Assembly (NCBI GenBank): GCA_052143655.1
Contig: JBKQSL010000507.1
Coordinates: forward strand, 1-7,096
Length of the DNA: 7,096 bases
Direction: 5' to 3'
Origin: CAVSUR01 sp052143655
GTDB lineage: Bacteria; Actinomycetota; Actinomycetes; Streptosporangiales; Streptosporangiaceae
Below the pieces are notes generated by a model. The model was not told where the DNA came from. It saw only the letters and a program-made list of their open reading frames with translations, and searched no databases. Positions within the stretch are counted from its first letter, which is position 1. Every line of letters begins with the position of its first letter. Shown one piece after another: positions 1 through 6,249 of the stretch. The translations under genes were made by a program, and so were the position numbers.

Positions 1-292
1 CTTCGACCAGGTTGAAGAACTGGAAGATCATCCCCACCTGGGTGCGCCGGTAGCGGGCCGTGCGGGTCTCCGACAGCGTGTCGATCCGCTGCCCGGCCAC
101 GGTGATGGTGCCACTCGAAGGCTTGTCGAGCCCGGCGACCAGGTTCAGCAGCGTGGACTTCCCGCTGCCCGAGGGGCCCATCACCGCCACCGCCTCGCCC
201 GAGGCGACCTGAAGGCTGACCCGGTCCAGGGCGGGCACGCCGCCCGCGACGTACCGTTTCGTGACTTCGCTGAGCTGGATCACCGCCTCCAT
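1..292 (-). CDS. ABC transporter ATP-binding subunit, MacB/LolD-like, N-terminal part only
   Basis: This is the nucleotide-binding subunit of an ABC transporter; it would hydrolyse ATP on the cytoplasmic face to drive an FtsX/MacB-type permease. The 97 visible codons begin MEAVIQLSEVTKRY and contain an A-loop tyrosine (Y14), a complete Walker A (GPSGSGKST, residues 39-47) and the Q-loop (MIFQFFNL, Q91). The gene then runs off the left edge, so the signature motif, Walker B and H-loop are not seen. The short, compact N-terminus and the Q-loop followed by FFNL resemble the LolD/MacB/FtsE group, whose members usually have about 220-260 residues. The ATG at 292 is chosen because GGGGAGGG lies 9 nt upstream (302-309). 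It is divergent from the two-component operon, which suggests the regulator controls it. Substrate unknown; in actinomycetes such modules often export antimicrobial peptides or handle envelope stress, but that is inference. Confidence 0.93.
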   Translation of the reverse strand, partial: MEAVIQLSEVTKRYVAGGVPALDRVSLQVASGEAVAVMGPSGSGKSTLLNLVAGLDKPSSGTITVAGQRIDTLSETRTARYRRTQVGMIFQFFNLVE

Positions 293-623
293 GGCTGGCC
301 GCCCTCCCCGAAGTGCCCGAGCCCGGTGCCGCAGCCGGCTGGTGCGCGGCGGCCGCTGGTGTCGTTGTTCATCCCGAGATTCCTAGTCGTCTGTTGGCTG
401 CTGCACCTGGCCGGCCGTCTCAGCGGCGCGCCGGGTGGCGTCGCATATGTGGTTGTCCGCTCTTGGCTGGAAGCGCCTCTATGGTGTTGTACAGCGGAGG
501 CCATAACGCGGTGGTAACGCTGTTACGCCGCTGTTATCGCTGGCCAGGCACGCTGGGGATACAAGCGGGCCAGGCCGCGGCGAGACCCGGGCGGGAAGAC
601 CACGTCGGCCGCAAGGGAGAACG
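293..623. other. Divergent intergenic region between ABC ATPase and response regulator
   Basis: These 331 bases separate two divergent genes and should carry both promoters. They contain the ABC gene's ribosome binding site (302-309, minus), the four-part TAAC/GTTA dyad (503-537), and the response regulator's ribosome binding site (aaGGGAGa, 613-620). A weak -10-like GATACA (558-563) sits about 20 bp past the dyad, where an activator bound at the dyad could replace a -35 box. No -35/-10 pair of good quality was found on either strand. A 30-codon minus-strand frame (372 down to 280) overlaps the ABC start and is discussed as a possible leader. No other gene is supported. Confidence 0.7.
503..537. 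promoter_or_regulatory. Candidate response-regulator operator: four-part symmetric dyad
   Basis: The left arm ATAACGCGGTGGTAAC (503-518) and right arm GTTACGCCGCTGTTAT (522-537) are separated by GCT. Both the inner pair (GTAAC/GTTAC) and the outer pair (ATAAC/GTTAT) are exactly symmetric about base 520, and inner and outer half-sites are 11 bp apart on each side. In all, 11 of 16 arm positions pair. One helical turn between half-sites is what OmpR-family dimers usually recognise. The site lies 86 bp upstream of the response regulator start and 210 bp from the divergent ABC gene, so it could serve both. The pattern is seen directly; binding by this regulator is inferred. Confidence 0.55.
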
Positions 624-1277
624 ATGAGGGTGCTGGTGGTCGAGGATCACGCCAAGCTGGCGCTGGCGATCGCGGCCGTGCTGCGCCGCGAGGGCATGGC
701 CGCCGACGTGGCCTTCGACGGCAGCGACGCGCTCGCCAAGTCCGGCCTGAACCGGTACGACGTGATCGTGCTGGACCGGGACCTGCCCGGCGTCCACGGC
801 GACGAGGTCTGCCGCCAGCTGGCCTCCGGCGGAGGTGGCAGCGGGGTGCTGATGCTGACTGCCTCGGCCACGATCGAGGACCGGGTCGAGGGCCTGGGCC
901 TGGGTGCCGACGACTACCTGCCCAAGCCGTTCGACATCGCCGAACTGGTGGCCCGCATCCGCGCCCTGGCCCGCCGGACCCGCCCCGCTCTGCCCCCGGT
1001 CGTGGCTCACGGGGACCTGCGGGTGGACCCGGCCCGCCGGGAAGCCACCCGCGCGGGGCGGACCCTGGAGCTCAGCCCCAAGGAGTTCGCGGTGCTGCAA
1101 CTGCTACTCGAAGCCCAGGGCACCGTGGTCTCGGCCGAGGAACTGCTGGAACGCGCCTGGGACGAGATGGCCGACCCGTTCACCAACACCGTCAAGATGA
1201 CCATCAGCCGGCTGCGCGCCAAACTCGGCGACCCGCCGGTCATCAAAACCGTGCCCCAGGCCGGCTACCGGATCTAA
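624..1277 (+). CDS. Two-component response regulator, OmpR/PhoB family
   Basis: This is a cytoplasmic DNA-binding regulator switched by phosphorylation from the kinase encoded next. It has 217 residues, normal for the family. The receiver domain (about 1-115) has the acidic pair E7/D8, the phosphate acceptor D51 in VIVLDRDLPG, switch residue T79 in VLMLTAS, and K101 in DDYLPKPF. A short linker leads to an OmpR-type winged helix (about 125-217) with the recognition helix in NTVKMTISRLRAKL and a terminal wing KTVPQAGYRI; the protein stops right there with no tail. The ATG at 624 follows aaGGGAGa with a 3-nt gap and starts directly at MRVLVVEDH, the expected first strand. The kinase begins 10 nt after its stop, so the two form an operon. 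Autoregulation through the dyad at 503-537 is likely but inferred. Confidence 0.96.
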   Translation: MRVLVVEDHAKLALAIAAVLRREGMAADVAFDGSDALAKSGLNRYDVIVLDRDLPGVHGDEVCRQLASGGGGSGVLMLTASATIEDRVEGLGLGADDYLPKPFDIAELVARIRALARRTRPALPPVVAHGDLRVDPARREATRAGRTLELSPKEFAVLQLLLEAQGTVVSAEELLERAWDEMADPFTNTVKMTISRLRAKLGDPPVIKTVPQAGYRI

Positions 1278-1287
1278 GGAGCCACTG

Positions 1288-2502
1288 ATGAACCTGCGCC
1301 CCGATCCCGCCAGGCTGGCGGCCCGGCTGCCGCGGCGCACCGTGCGGCTGCGGCTGACCGCCCTGTACGGCGGCCTGTTCCTGGCCTCCGGCACCGGCCT
1401 GCTGGCCATCACCAACATCCTCGCCCGCAGCCTGCCCTGGCCAGGGTTTCATGCCCCAGGCACTGCGCATCGCCCCGTCGGCGGCCCCGGCTATTTGCAC
1501 GTCATCAGGCGATCAGCCGGGTTCGCACAGCAGGTAGCCCAGCAGCACGCGGCGGCGCTGAACCAGCTGCTCGCGGTGTCGGCGATCGCGCTGGCCATCA
1601 TGGCCATCGCCTCGGTCGCCCTCGGCTGGCTGGTAGCCGGCCGGGTGCTGCGCCCGCTGCGGGAAATGACCGCCACCGCCCGCGCCATCTCCGAAGACAA
1701 CCTGCACCAGCGGCTGGCCGTCCCCGGCCCCGGCGACGAGCTCAAAGACCTCGGCGACACCATTGACAGCCTGCTCGAACGGCTGCAAGCCGCCTTCGAC
1801 GCCCAGCGCACCTTCGTCGCCAGCGCCTCCCACGAACTGCGCACCCCGCTCACCCTCACCCGCACCCTGCTCCAGATGGTCCTCACCGACCCCCGGCCCA
1901 CCCTGGCCCGTTACCGGACCACCTGCCAAGACCTGCTGGAAGCCAACGACCAGCAAGAACAGCTGATCGAGGCACTGCTCACCCTCGCCCGCAGCCAGCG
2001 CGGCCTCGACCACCGGGAGCCCGCCGACCTGGCGGCCATCACTTGGGACGTGCTCGCGCCCCACGAGCCGGCCGCCGCCACCCGGGGGCTGGCCATTGAC
2101 GCGTCAATCGCCCCCGCGCCGGTGCTGGGTGACGCCCGGCTGCTGCAGCGGCTGGCCACCAACTTGATCGACAACGCGATCCGCCACAACATCCCCGGCG
2201 GCCGCATCAGCATCCGAGTCACCGCCGACGGGCAACATCCCTCGCTAACGATCACCAACACCGGGCCGGTCATCCCCCCCGGCGAGGTCACCCGGCTGCT
2301 CCAGCCGTTCCAGCGGCTGACCGCCCGGCCCGCCGACGGCGAAGGCCTTGGCCTGGGCCTGTCCATCGCCGCCGCCATCGCCAAGGCCCACCACGCCAAC
2401 CTCACCATCAGCCCCGGCCCGCACGGCGGCCTCGGCATCGGCATCACCTTCCCCCCACCCGCCGCCACCTCAGCACCCCAGGCAGCGCTCGCCACCGCGT
2501 GA
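1288..2502 (+). CDS. Membrane sensor histidine kinase (HAMP-HisKA-HATPase_c)
   Basis: This is the 404-residue sensor kinase partner of the preceding regulator. Order seen: a basic cytoplasmic N-terminus (1-22), membrane helix 1 (about 23-46), a short external segment (about 47-93) lacking any known sensor fold, membrane helix 2 (about 94-117), HAMP (about 118-168), HisKA with phospho-acceptor H182 in FVASASHELRTPL, and the ATPase domain with N-box NLIDNAIRHN (N292, N296) and a glycine-rich G2 box GEGLGLGLS. The G1 box reads ITNTGPVIPP: the usual Asp is Asn, a form I believe is common in this actinobacterial group and compatible with activity. The start is set by AAGGAG (1276-1281), which overlaps the upstream stop and lies 6 nt before ATG, implying coupled translation. 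The Pro/Ala-rich C-terminal tail (390-404) is probably unstructured. The signal is unknown; the small external loop suggests sensing at the membrane or through a partner protein. Confidence 0.95.
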   Translation: MNLRPDPARLAARLPRRTVRLRLTALYGGLFLASGTGLLAITNILARSLPWPGFHAPGTAHRPVGGPGYLHVIRRSAGFAQQVAQQHAAALNQLLAVSAIALAIMAIASVALGWLVAGRVLRPLREMTATARAISEDNLHQRLAVPGPGDELKDLGDTIDSLLERLQAAFDAQRTFVASASHELRTPLTLTRTLLQMVLTDPRPTLARYRTTCQDLLEANDQQEQLIEALLTLARSQRGLDHREPADLAAITWDVLAPHEPAAATRGLAIDASIAPAPVLGDARLLQRLATNLIDNAIRHNIPGGRISIRVTADGQHPSLTITNTGPVIPPGEVTRLLQPFQRLTARPADGEGLGLGLSIAAAIAKAHHANLTISPGPHGGLGIGITFPPPAATSAPQAALATA

Positions 2503-2970
2503 CAAGCCTGTCCCAGCCCGCCGCAGCACGTTCCGCCCGACGTGCAAGCTCAGCGCGGCTATCGACCACGGGCATGAACGGTCCTAACCCACCGGACCTG
2601 CCACACTCACCCGGTCACACCGAGTTGGCAGTTCTGCGCTACTGCGTGCGGCCAGGACCTCACCGTCAACACCACCCATACTCGGCGCTCGGAGCAGACT
2701 CGCGGCGCGACGACCAGCAAATCCGATCACTGTCTGTGACGGCCATGGCCTCGACTTTGTGACCGTCACTGGGCAGATCCTGATGGCCGTCCACAGCTGC
2801 TTACCTGGTGACCCTGACATGGCCGGATCGGAGGCCCAGCGTGCGCACCCCTGCCGCAGCCTAAGCCGATTCGGTGATTTCTGCCCGTGGGAGGAGATCT
2901 GGCAACAGCCGCGCATCCAAACAGGCGCGGCCTGACCTGGCATCTGAGCACGCCACCACACTCAGACCGC

Positions 2971-3007
2971 CATGGCCAGGCCATGTTACCGACCAGTCAC
3001 CTACATT
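2971..3007 (+). promoter_or_regulatory. Candidate promoter/operator of the LuxR-type regulator gene
   Basis: TACATT at 3002-3007 matches the actinobacterial -10 form TAnnnT, although no good -35 box lies 17-18 bp upstream. Where a -35 would sit there is instead a perfect palindrome CATGGCC-A-GGCCATG (2971-2985). If transcription starts near 3014, the palindrome is centred near -36, a place where a bound protein would either recruit or block polymerase. The sequence pattern is seen; promoter function is inferred. Confidence 0.3.
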
Positions 3008-3022
3008 CGTGTCCCACACCCC

Positions 3023-3043
3023 TCCGCCGGGCTGCCCGGCGGA
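3023..3043 (+). promoter_or_regulatory. Perfect GC-rich hairpin in the likely 5' leader of the LuxR-type gene
   Basis: TCCGCCGGG (3023-3031) and CCCGGCGGA (3035-3043) are perfect inverted repeats around the triplet CTG. The stem ends 30 nt before the ATG at 3074 and 14 nt before the AGGTGA ribosome binding site (3058-3063). There is no T-run after it, so it does not look like a classical terminator. It could be a leader structure, an attenuator or a protein-binding site in DNA. Confidence 0.4.
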
Positions 3044-3073
3044 ATTGTCAGTGGGCCAGGTGATACTGAGACG

Positions 3074-6070
3074 ATGGCCGCAGGGACAGCCGGGCTGGTC
3101 GGCAGGGCGGCGGAGCTCGGCCGGCTGACAGGCATGCTCGATCAGGCCGCGACGGCAGCGCCGGTCGTGGCGCTGATCAGCGGGGATGCTGGCGTGGGCA
3201 AGACCCGGCTGGCAGCCGAGCTGGCGCAGGACGCTGCCGCGCGCGGTTTCACCGTGCTGTCCGGGCGCTGTGCTGAGCTGGGCGACAGCGTTCCCTACCT
3301 GCCGCTGGCCGACGCGATCCGGGGCGCGGTCTCCGGCCCCGGCGCCGACGCGCGGCTGCTGGAGGCAGTGGCGGCCCGGCCGGTGCTGGCCCGGCTGCTG
3401 CCCGACGGCGGTGCCGCGCCCGCCGGCTCCGAGCCAGGGGAGATAGCCCGGCAGCAGTTGTTCGGCGCCGTGCTCGGGCTGCTGGCCGAGCTGGCCGGCC
3501 GGGCTCCGGTACTCCTGGTGATGGAGGACCTGCACTGGGCGGACCGCTCCACCAGAGACCTGCTGACGTTCCTCAGCCGCGTGCTGCACCGGGAATCCAT
3601 CATGATCGTCGGCACGTACCGGGCCGACGAGCTGCACCGCGGGCACCCGCTGCGGGCGATGGCCGCCGAGCTGACCCGGCTGCCCGGCGTCACCGCGATG
3701 AGCCTGCGGCCGCTGCCCGACGACGCGCTGGCCCAGCATCTCACCGCCCTGGCCGGGCGGCCGCTGCCGGCGGCCGAGCTCGGCGCCATCCTGGCGCGGG
3801 CCGAGGGAAATGCCTACTACGCCGAGGAACTGCTGGCCGCAGCGGCAGCGGGCAGCGAGCTGCCCGCTGACCTTGCCGACCTGCTGCTCGCCCGGGTGCA
3901 GCGGCTGTCGCCGCACGGCCAGCAGGTGCTGCGCACCGCAGCGGTGGCAGGCCGCCGGGTGCAGGACGAGGTCATCAGCAGTGTCTGCGGGCTGCCGCCC
4001 GCCGACTACGAGCGGGCAGTCCGCGAGGCGGTCGCCAGCCAGCTGCTGGTGGTGGACGCCGACCAGGGTTACGCCTTCCGGCACGCGCTGCTGCGCGAGG
4101 CCGTCTACGCCGACCTGCTGCCCGGCGAGCGGACCCGGCTGCATGCCCGGCTCGCCGAGCTGCTGTCGGCCGGCGGCCAGCCGGATGTTCCCGGCACCGC
4201 CGCGGAGCTTGCCCAGCATGCGCTGGCCAGCCACGACATAGCCGGCGGCTTCGCCGCCTCGGTTCGGGCCGGGAGGGAAGCCGAGCGGGTCGCCGCACCA
4301 GCTGAGGCGCACCGGCATTTCGACCAGGCGCTGGCACTGTGGGAGCGGGTACCCGGCCCCGAGCAGCTGGCCGGGATGAGCCGCGGCCAGCTGGCCTGGG
4401 AATCCGCGAACAACGCCGCTGCCAGCGGCGACATCACCCGCGCGGTCCAGCAGCTGCGGCGCCTCACCGGTCTGCTGGACGCCAGCGCGGACCCGGTGCT
4501 GGCCAGCCGGTCCAGCGAGCGGCTCAGCTTCTTCCTGCTCGAGCTCGGCGAGCGCGGCGCCGCGGCGGATGCCGCCCGGGCCGCCATCGACGCGCTGCCG
4601 GCCGGGCAGCCGAGCTGGGAGCGGGCCCGGGCACTGGCCACCTACGCGCACACGCTGCTGTACGCGGAGAACCTGTCCCCGGCCCGGGAGATGGCGCAGC
4701 AGGCCCGGCTGGCCGCCCAGCAGGCGGCCGCGCTGTCGGTCGAGGCGGACACGCTGGTGACGCTGGGACTGCTCGATGAGCGGGCCGGGCATCCCGACCA
4801 GGCCGTCAGCCTGTTCACGATGGCGCACGAGCAGTCGCGCGACGCCGGGGCGCTGGGCGTGCACCTGCGCGCGGCGTTCCAGAAGGCCCGCATCCACCTG
4901 GAGCGCGGCGACCTCGCCGCGGCCAGCGGCACCGCGCACGCGGGCCTGCACCGCGCCGAGCAGGCCGGGCTCAGCCTGGCGCCGTACGGCCTGGACCTGC
5001 AGTACCTGCACTACCTCACGCACTTCGCCGACGGCGCGTGGGATCACGCACAGCAGCTGGCCGACGGCTTCCCGGTCCGGGTCAGCAGCGGCCGGGAGGC
5101 GGTGCTGTCGGCGATGGCGCTGTTCATCGACGTCGCCCGGGGCACCCCGGCGGTGCCCGACCGCCGCGCCTGGCTGGAGCAGCAATGGCACACCGACTCC
5201 TTCGCCGAGTACCTCGGCCGCGGGCTGCTCGCCGAGCACGCGCTGTGGTCGGGAGACGCGCACGCGGCAGCCGCGCAGGCGCAGGCAGCCATCGACGTGG
5301 AGGCGCGCAGCTCGGGCTACGCGCCGCCGCTGATCCGGGTGGCCGCGGTCGGGCTGGCCGCCCAGGCCGACCTGGCCGAGCGGGCGCGGGCAGCCGGCGA
5401 CGAGGCCGCCGCCCGCGCGGCCACCGGGGCCGCCGAGGCACTGATCGGCACGGCCCGCGACGGCGCGGCGCACCGCAGCCGCCCGGCCTCGGTGCTCGGC
5501 GTGGACGGCCGGGGCTGGCTGGCCCGGGCGGAGGCGGAATGGGCCCGGGCGCGCGGCCGCAATGACCCGGGCGCCTGGCGTCAGGTGCTGGCGGAGTTCG
5601 GCCCGGGATACCCGTACGAGACGGCCCGGTCCCGGTGGCGGCTGGCCGAGGCGCTGGCCGCAGCCGGGGCCCGCCAGGAGGCGCGCGGCGAATGGCAGCG
5701 GGCCGCCGCGGCTGCCGACCAGCTCGGGGCCCGCCCGCTGCGGTCCGCGCTGGCCGACCTGGCCCGCCGGGCGCGGCTGGACCCGGCGGGCCAGCGCGGC
5801 GCAGCCCCGGGCGGCGATGCGCCGTCCCGGCTCGGACGGCTCACCGCCCGGGAGTCCGAGGTGCTGCGGCTGGTGGCCGCCGGGCGGAGCAACCGCGAGA
5901 TCGCCGGGGCGCTGTTCATCGCGCCGAAGACCGCCAGCGTGCACGTATCCAACATCCTGGCCAAGCTCGGTGCCTCGACCAGGACGGAGGCGGCCGCCAT
6001 CGCGCACGCCGAGGGACCTGTCCTCGCGGCCCCGGAGCGGGCGGCGGGCGGACCAGACGCAGCGTGCTAG
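3074..6070 (+). CDS. Large ATP-binding LuxR-family transcriptional regulator (LAL-like)
   Basis: This is a 998-residue regulator of the LAL/MalT-like type, in the usual 850-1,000 residue size range. It opens with the typical LVGRAAELGRL. An AAA/NTPase domain follows with Walker A GDAGVGKT (37-44, K43) and Walker B VLLVMEDLHWAD (146-157, acidic E151/D152). The long middle part (about 380-900) is Ala/Leu-rich helical repeat, probably TPR-like. The C-terminus carries a LuxR helix-turn-helix (about 922-980: LTARESEVLRLVAAGRSNREIA, then KTASVHVSNILAKLGA). Such proteins bind ATP and an inducer or partner and activate target promoters. The frame is open 34 codons further upstream, to an ATG at 2972, but the ATG at 3074 is preferred: AGGTGA lies 10 nt before it, the family N-terminus begins there, and the upstream codons have poor codon bias. 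No partner genes adjoin it, so its target is unknown; it may regulate itself through the sites upstream. Confidence 0.93.
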   Translation: MAAGTAGLVGRAAELGRLTGMLDQAATAAPVVALISGDAGVGKTRLAAELAQDAAARGFTVLSGRCAELGDSVPYLPLADAIRGAVSGPGADARLLEAVAARPVLARLLPDGGAAPAGSEPGEIARQQLFGAVLGLLAELAGRAPVLLVMEDLHWADRSTRDLLTFLSRVLHRESIMIVGTYRADELHRGHPLRAMAAELTRLPGVTAMSLRPLPDDALAQHLTALAGRPLPAAELGAILARAEGNAYYAEELLAAAAAGSELPADLADLLLARVQRLSPHGQQVLRTAAVAGRRVQDEVISSVCGLPPADYERAVREAVASQLLVVDADQGYAFRHALLREAVYADLLPGERTRLHARLAELLSAGGQPDVPGTAAELAQHALASHDIAGGFAASVRAGREAERVAAPAEAHRHFDQALALWERVPGPEQLAGMSRGQLAWESANNAAASGDITRAVQQLRRLTGLLDASADPVLASRSSERLSFFLLELGERGAAADAARAAIDALPAGQPSWERARALATYAHTLLYAENLSPAREMAQQARLAAQQAAALSVEADTLVTLGLLDERAGHPDQAVSLFTMAHEQSRDAGALGVHLRAAFQKARIHLERGDLAAASGTAHAGLHRAEQAGLSLAPYGLDLQYLHYLTHFADGAWDHAQQLADGFPVRVSSGREAVLSAMALFIDVARGTPAVPDRRAWLEQQWHTDSFAEYLGRGLLAEHALWSGDAHAAAAQAQAAIDVEARSSGYAPPLIRVAAVGLAAQADLAERARAAGDEAAARAATGAAEALIGTARDGAAHRSRPASVLGVDGRGWLARAEAEWARARGRNDPGAWRQVLAEFGPGYPYETARSRWRLAEALAAAGARQEARGEWQRAAAAADQLGARPLRSALADLARRARLDPAGQRGAAPGGDAPSRLGRLTARESEVLRLVAAGRSNREIAGALFIAPKTASVHVSNILAKLGASTRTEAAAIAHAEGPVLAAPERAAGGPDAAC

Positions 6071-6119
6071 CGCCCGCCTGGCACCCGCCGACAGGTCGCC
6101 GGCCGGTTCGGGGAGCCCG

Positions 6120-6157
6120 CCGGCTGAGCGGCCAGCTGAGCCGGCCAGCTGAGGCGG
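6120..6157. repeat. Degenerate 12-13-bp tandem repeat
   Basis: Three units follow head to tail: CCGGCTGAGCGG (6120-6131), CCAGCTGAGCCGG (6132-6144) and CCAGCTGAGGCGG (6145-6157), and a fourth partial unit CCGGCCAGC runs into the hairpin that follows. The array begins 49 nt after the LuxR gene stop. It lies between convergent genes and may have grown by slippage in the stem sequence. Confidence 0.6.
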
Positions 6158-6187
6158 CCGGCCAGCACACCCGCTGGCCGGCCGCCT
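6152..6187. terminator. Strong GC-rich hairpin, probable bidirectional terminator
   Basis: AGGCGGCCGGCCAGC (6152-6166) and GCTGGCCGGCCGCCT (6173-6187) are perfect 15-bp arms with a 6-nt loop ACACCC. The stem begins 81 nt after the LuxR-type stop and 62 nt beyond the stop of the convergent gene at 6250. There is no T-run on either side, so if it ends transcription it does so as a tail-less hairpin, a form proposed for high-GC actinomycetes. Confidence 0.65.
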
Positions 6188-6200
6188 GGTTGCGGCTCCC

Positions 6201-6231
6201 GCCGCCGGCCAGCACGCCGGCTGGCGGCGGC
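6201..6231. terminator. Second tandem hairpin in the convergent intergenic region
   Basis: GCCGCC-G-GCCAGC (6201-6213) pairs with GCTGGCGGCGGC (6220-6231), giving a 12-bp stem with a single bulged G and a 6-nt loop ACGCCG. It sits 13 nt beyond the first hairpin and 18 nt past the end of the minus-strand gene at 6250, so it is well placed to end that transcript. The arms share the GGCCAGC core with the first hairpin, suggesting duplication. Confidence 0.55.
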
Positions 6232-6249
6232 CGGGCCATCGCGGAGCCT

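Larger units (their letters stand above)
2503..3073. other. 571-bp intergenic region with several palindromes and no convincing gene
   Basis: No reading frame here has convincing coding character or a recognisable product. A GTG frame (2499-2762) overlaps the kinase stop by 4 nt but has A or T at roughly a third of its third codon positions, unlike its neighbours. The stretch contains several short perfect dyads: GCACGT/ACGTGC (2526-2545, weak hairpin after the kinase), GGCCATGGCC (2741-2750), GTGAC-C-GTCAC (2759-2769), and CATGGCC-A-GGCCATG (2971-2985). CATGGCC also occurs at 2744 and 2818. The kinase operon presumably ends here, but there is no strong T-tailed terminator. The last 100 bases should hold the promoter of the LuxR-type gene. 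Confidence 0.6.

Noticed and set aside
534..1100. A 188-codon minus-strand frame opposite the response regulator.
   Set aside because: Its product is a Gly/Gln/Val/His-rich shadow of the regulator's codons and has no supporting start signal.
1436..1510. Possible frameshift in the kinase external loop, where base composition and residue order look less regular.
   Set aside because: The frame continues without interruption into a good second membrane helix and HAMP domain, and external loops of these kinases vary freely in sequence and length.
2526..2545. GCACGT / ACGTGC hairpin just after the kinase, as a terminator.
   Set aside because: Only a 6-bp stem with an 8-nt loop and no T-run; too weak to call a terminator with confidence.
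2499..2762. An 87-codon frame starting with GTG that overlaps the kinase stop by 4 nt, as a coupled third gene would.
   Set aside because: About a third of its codons end in A or T, unlike the neighbouring genes, and the product is rich in Ser/Pro/Arg without any recognisable feature. The GTGA overlap follows simply from the kinase ending ...GCG-TGA.
2584..2961. A 125-codon minus-strand frame in the intergenic region before the LuxR-type gene.
   Set aside because: No ribosome binding site, mixed codon use and no recognisable motif. It might be a fossil of an old gene, but nothing supports a working one.
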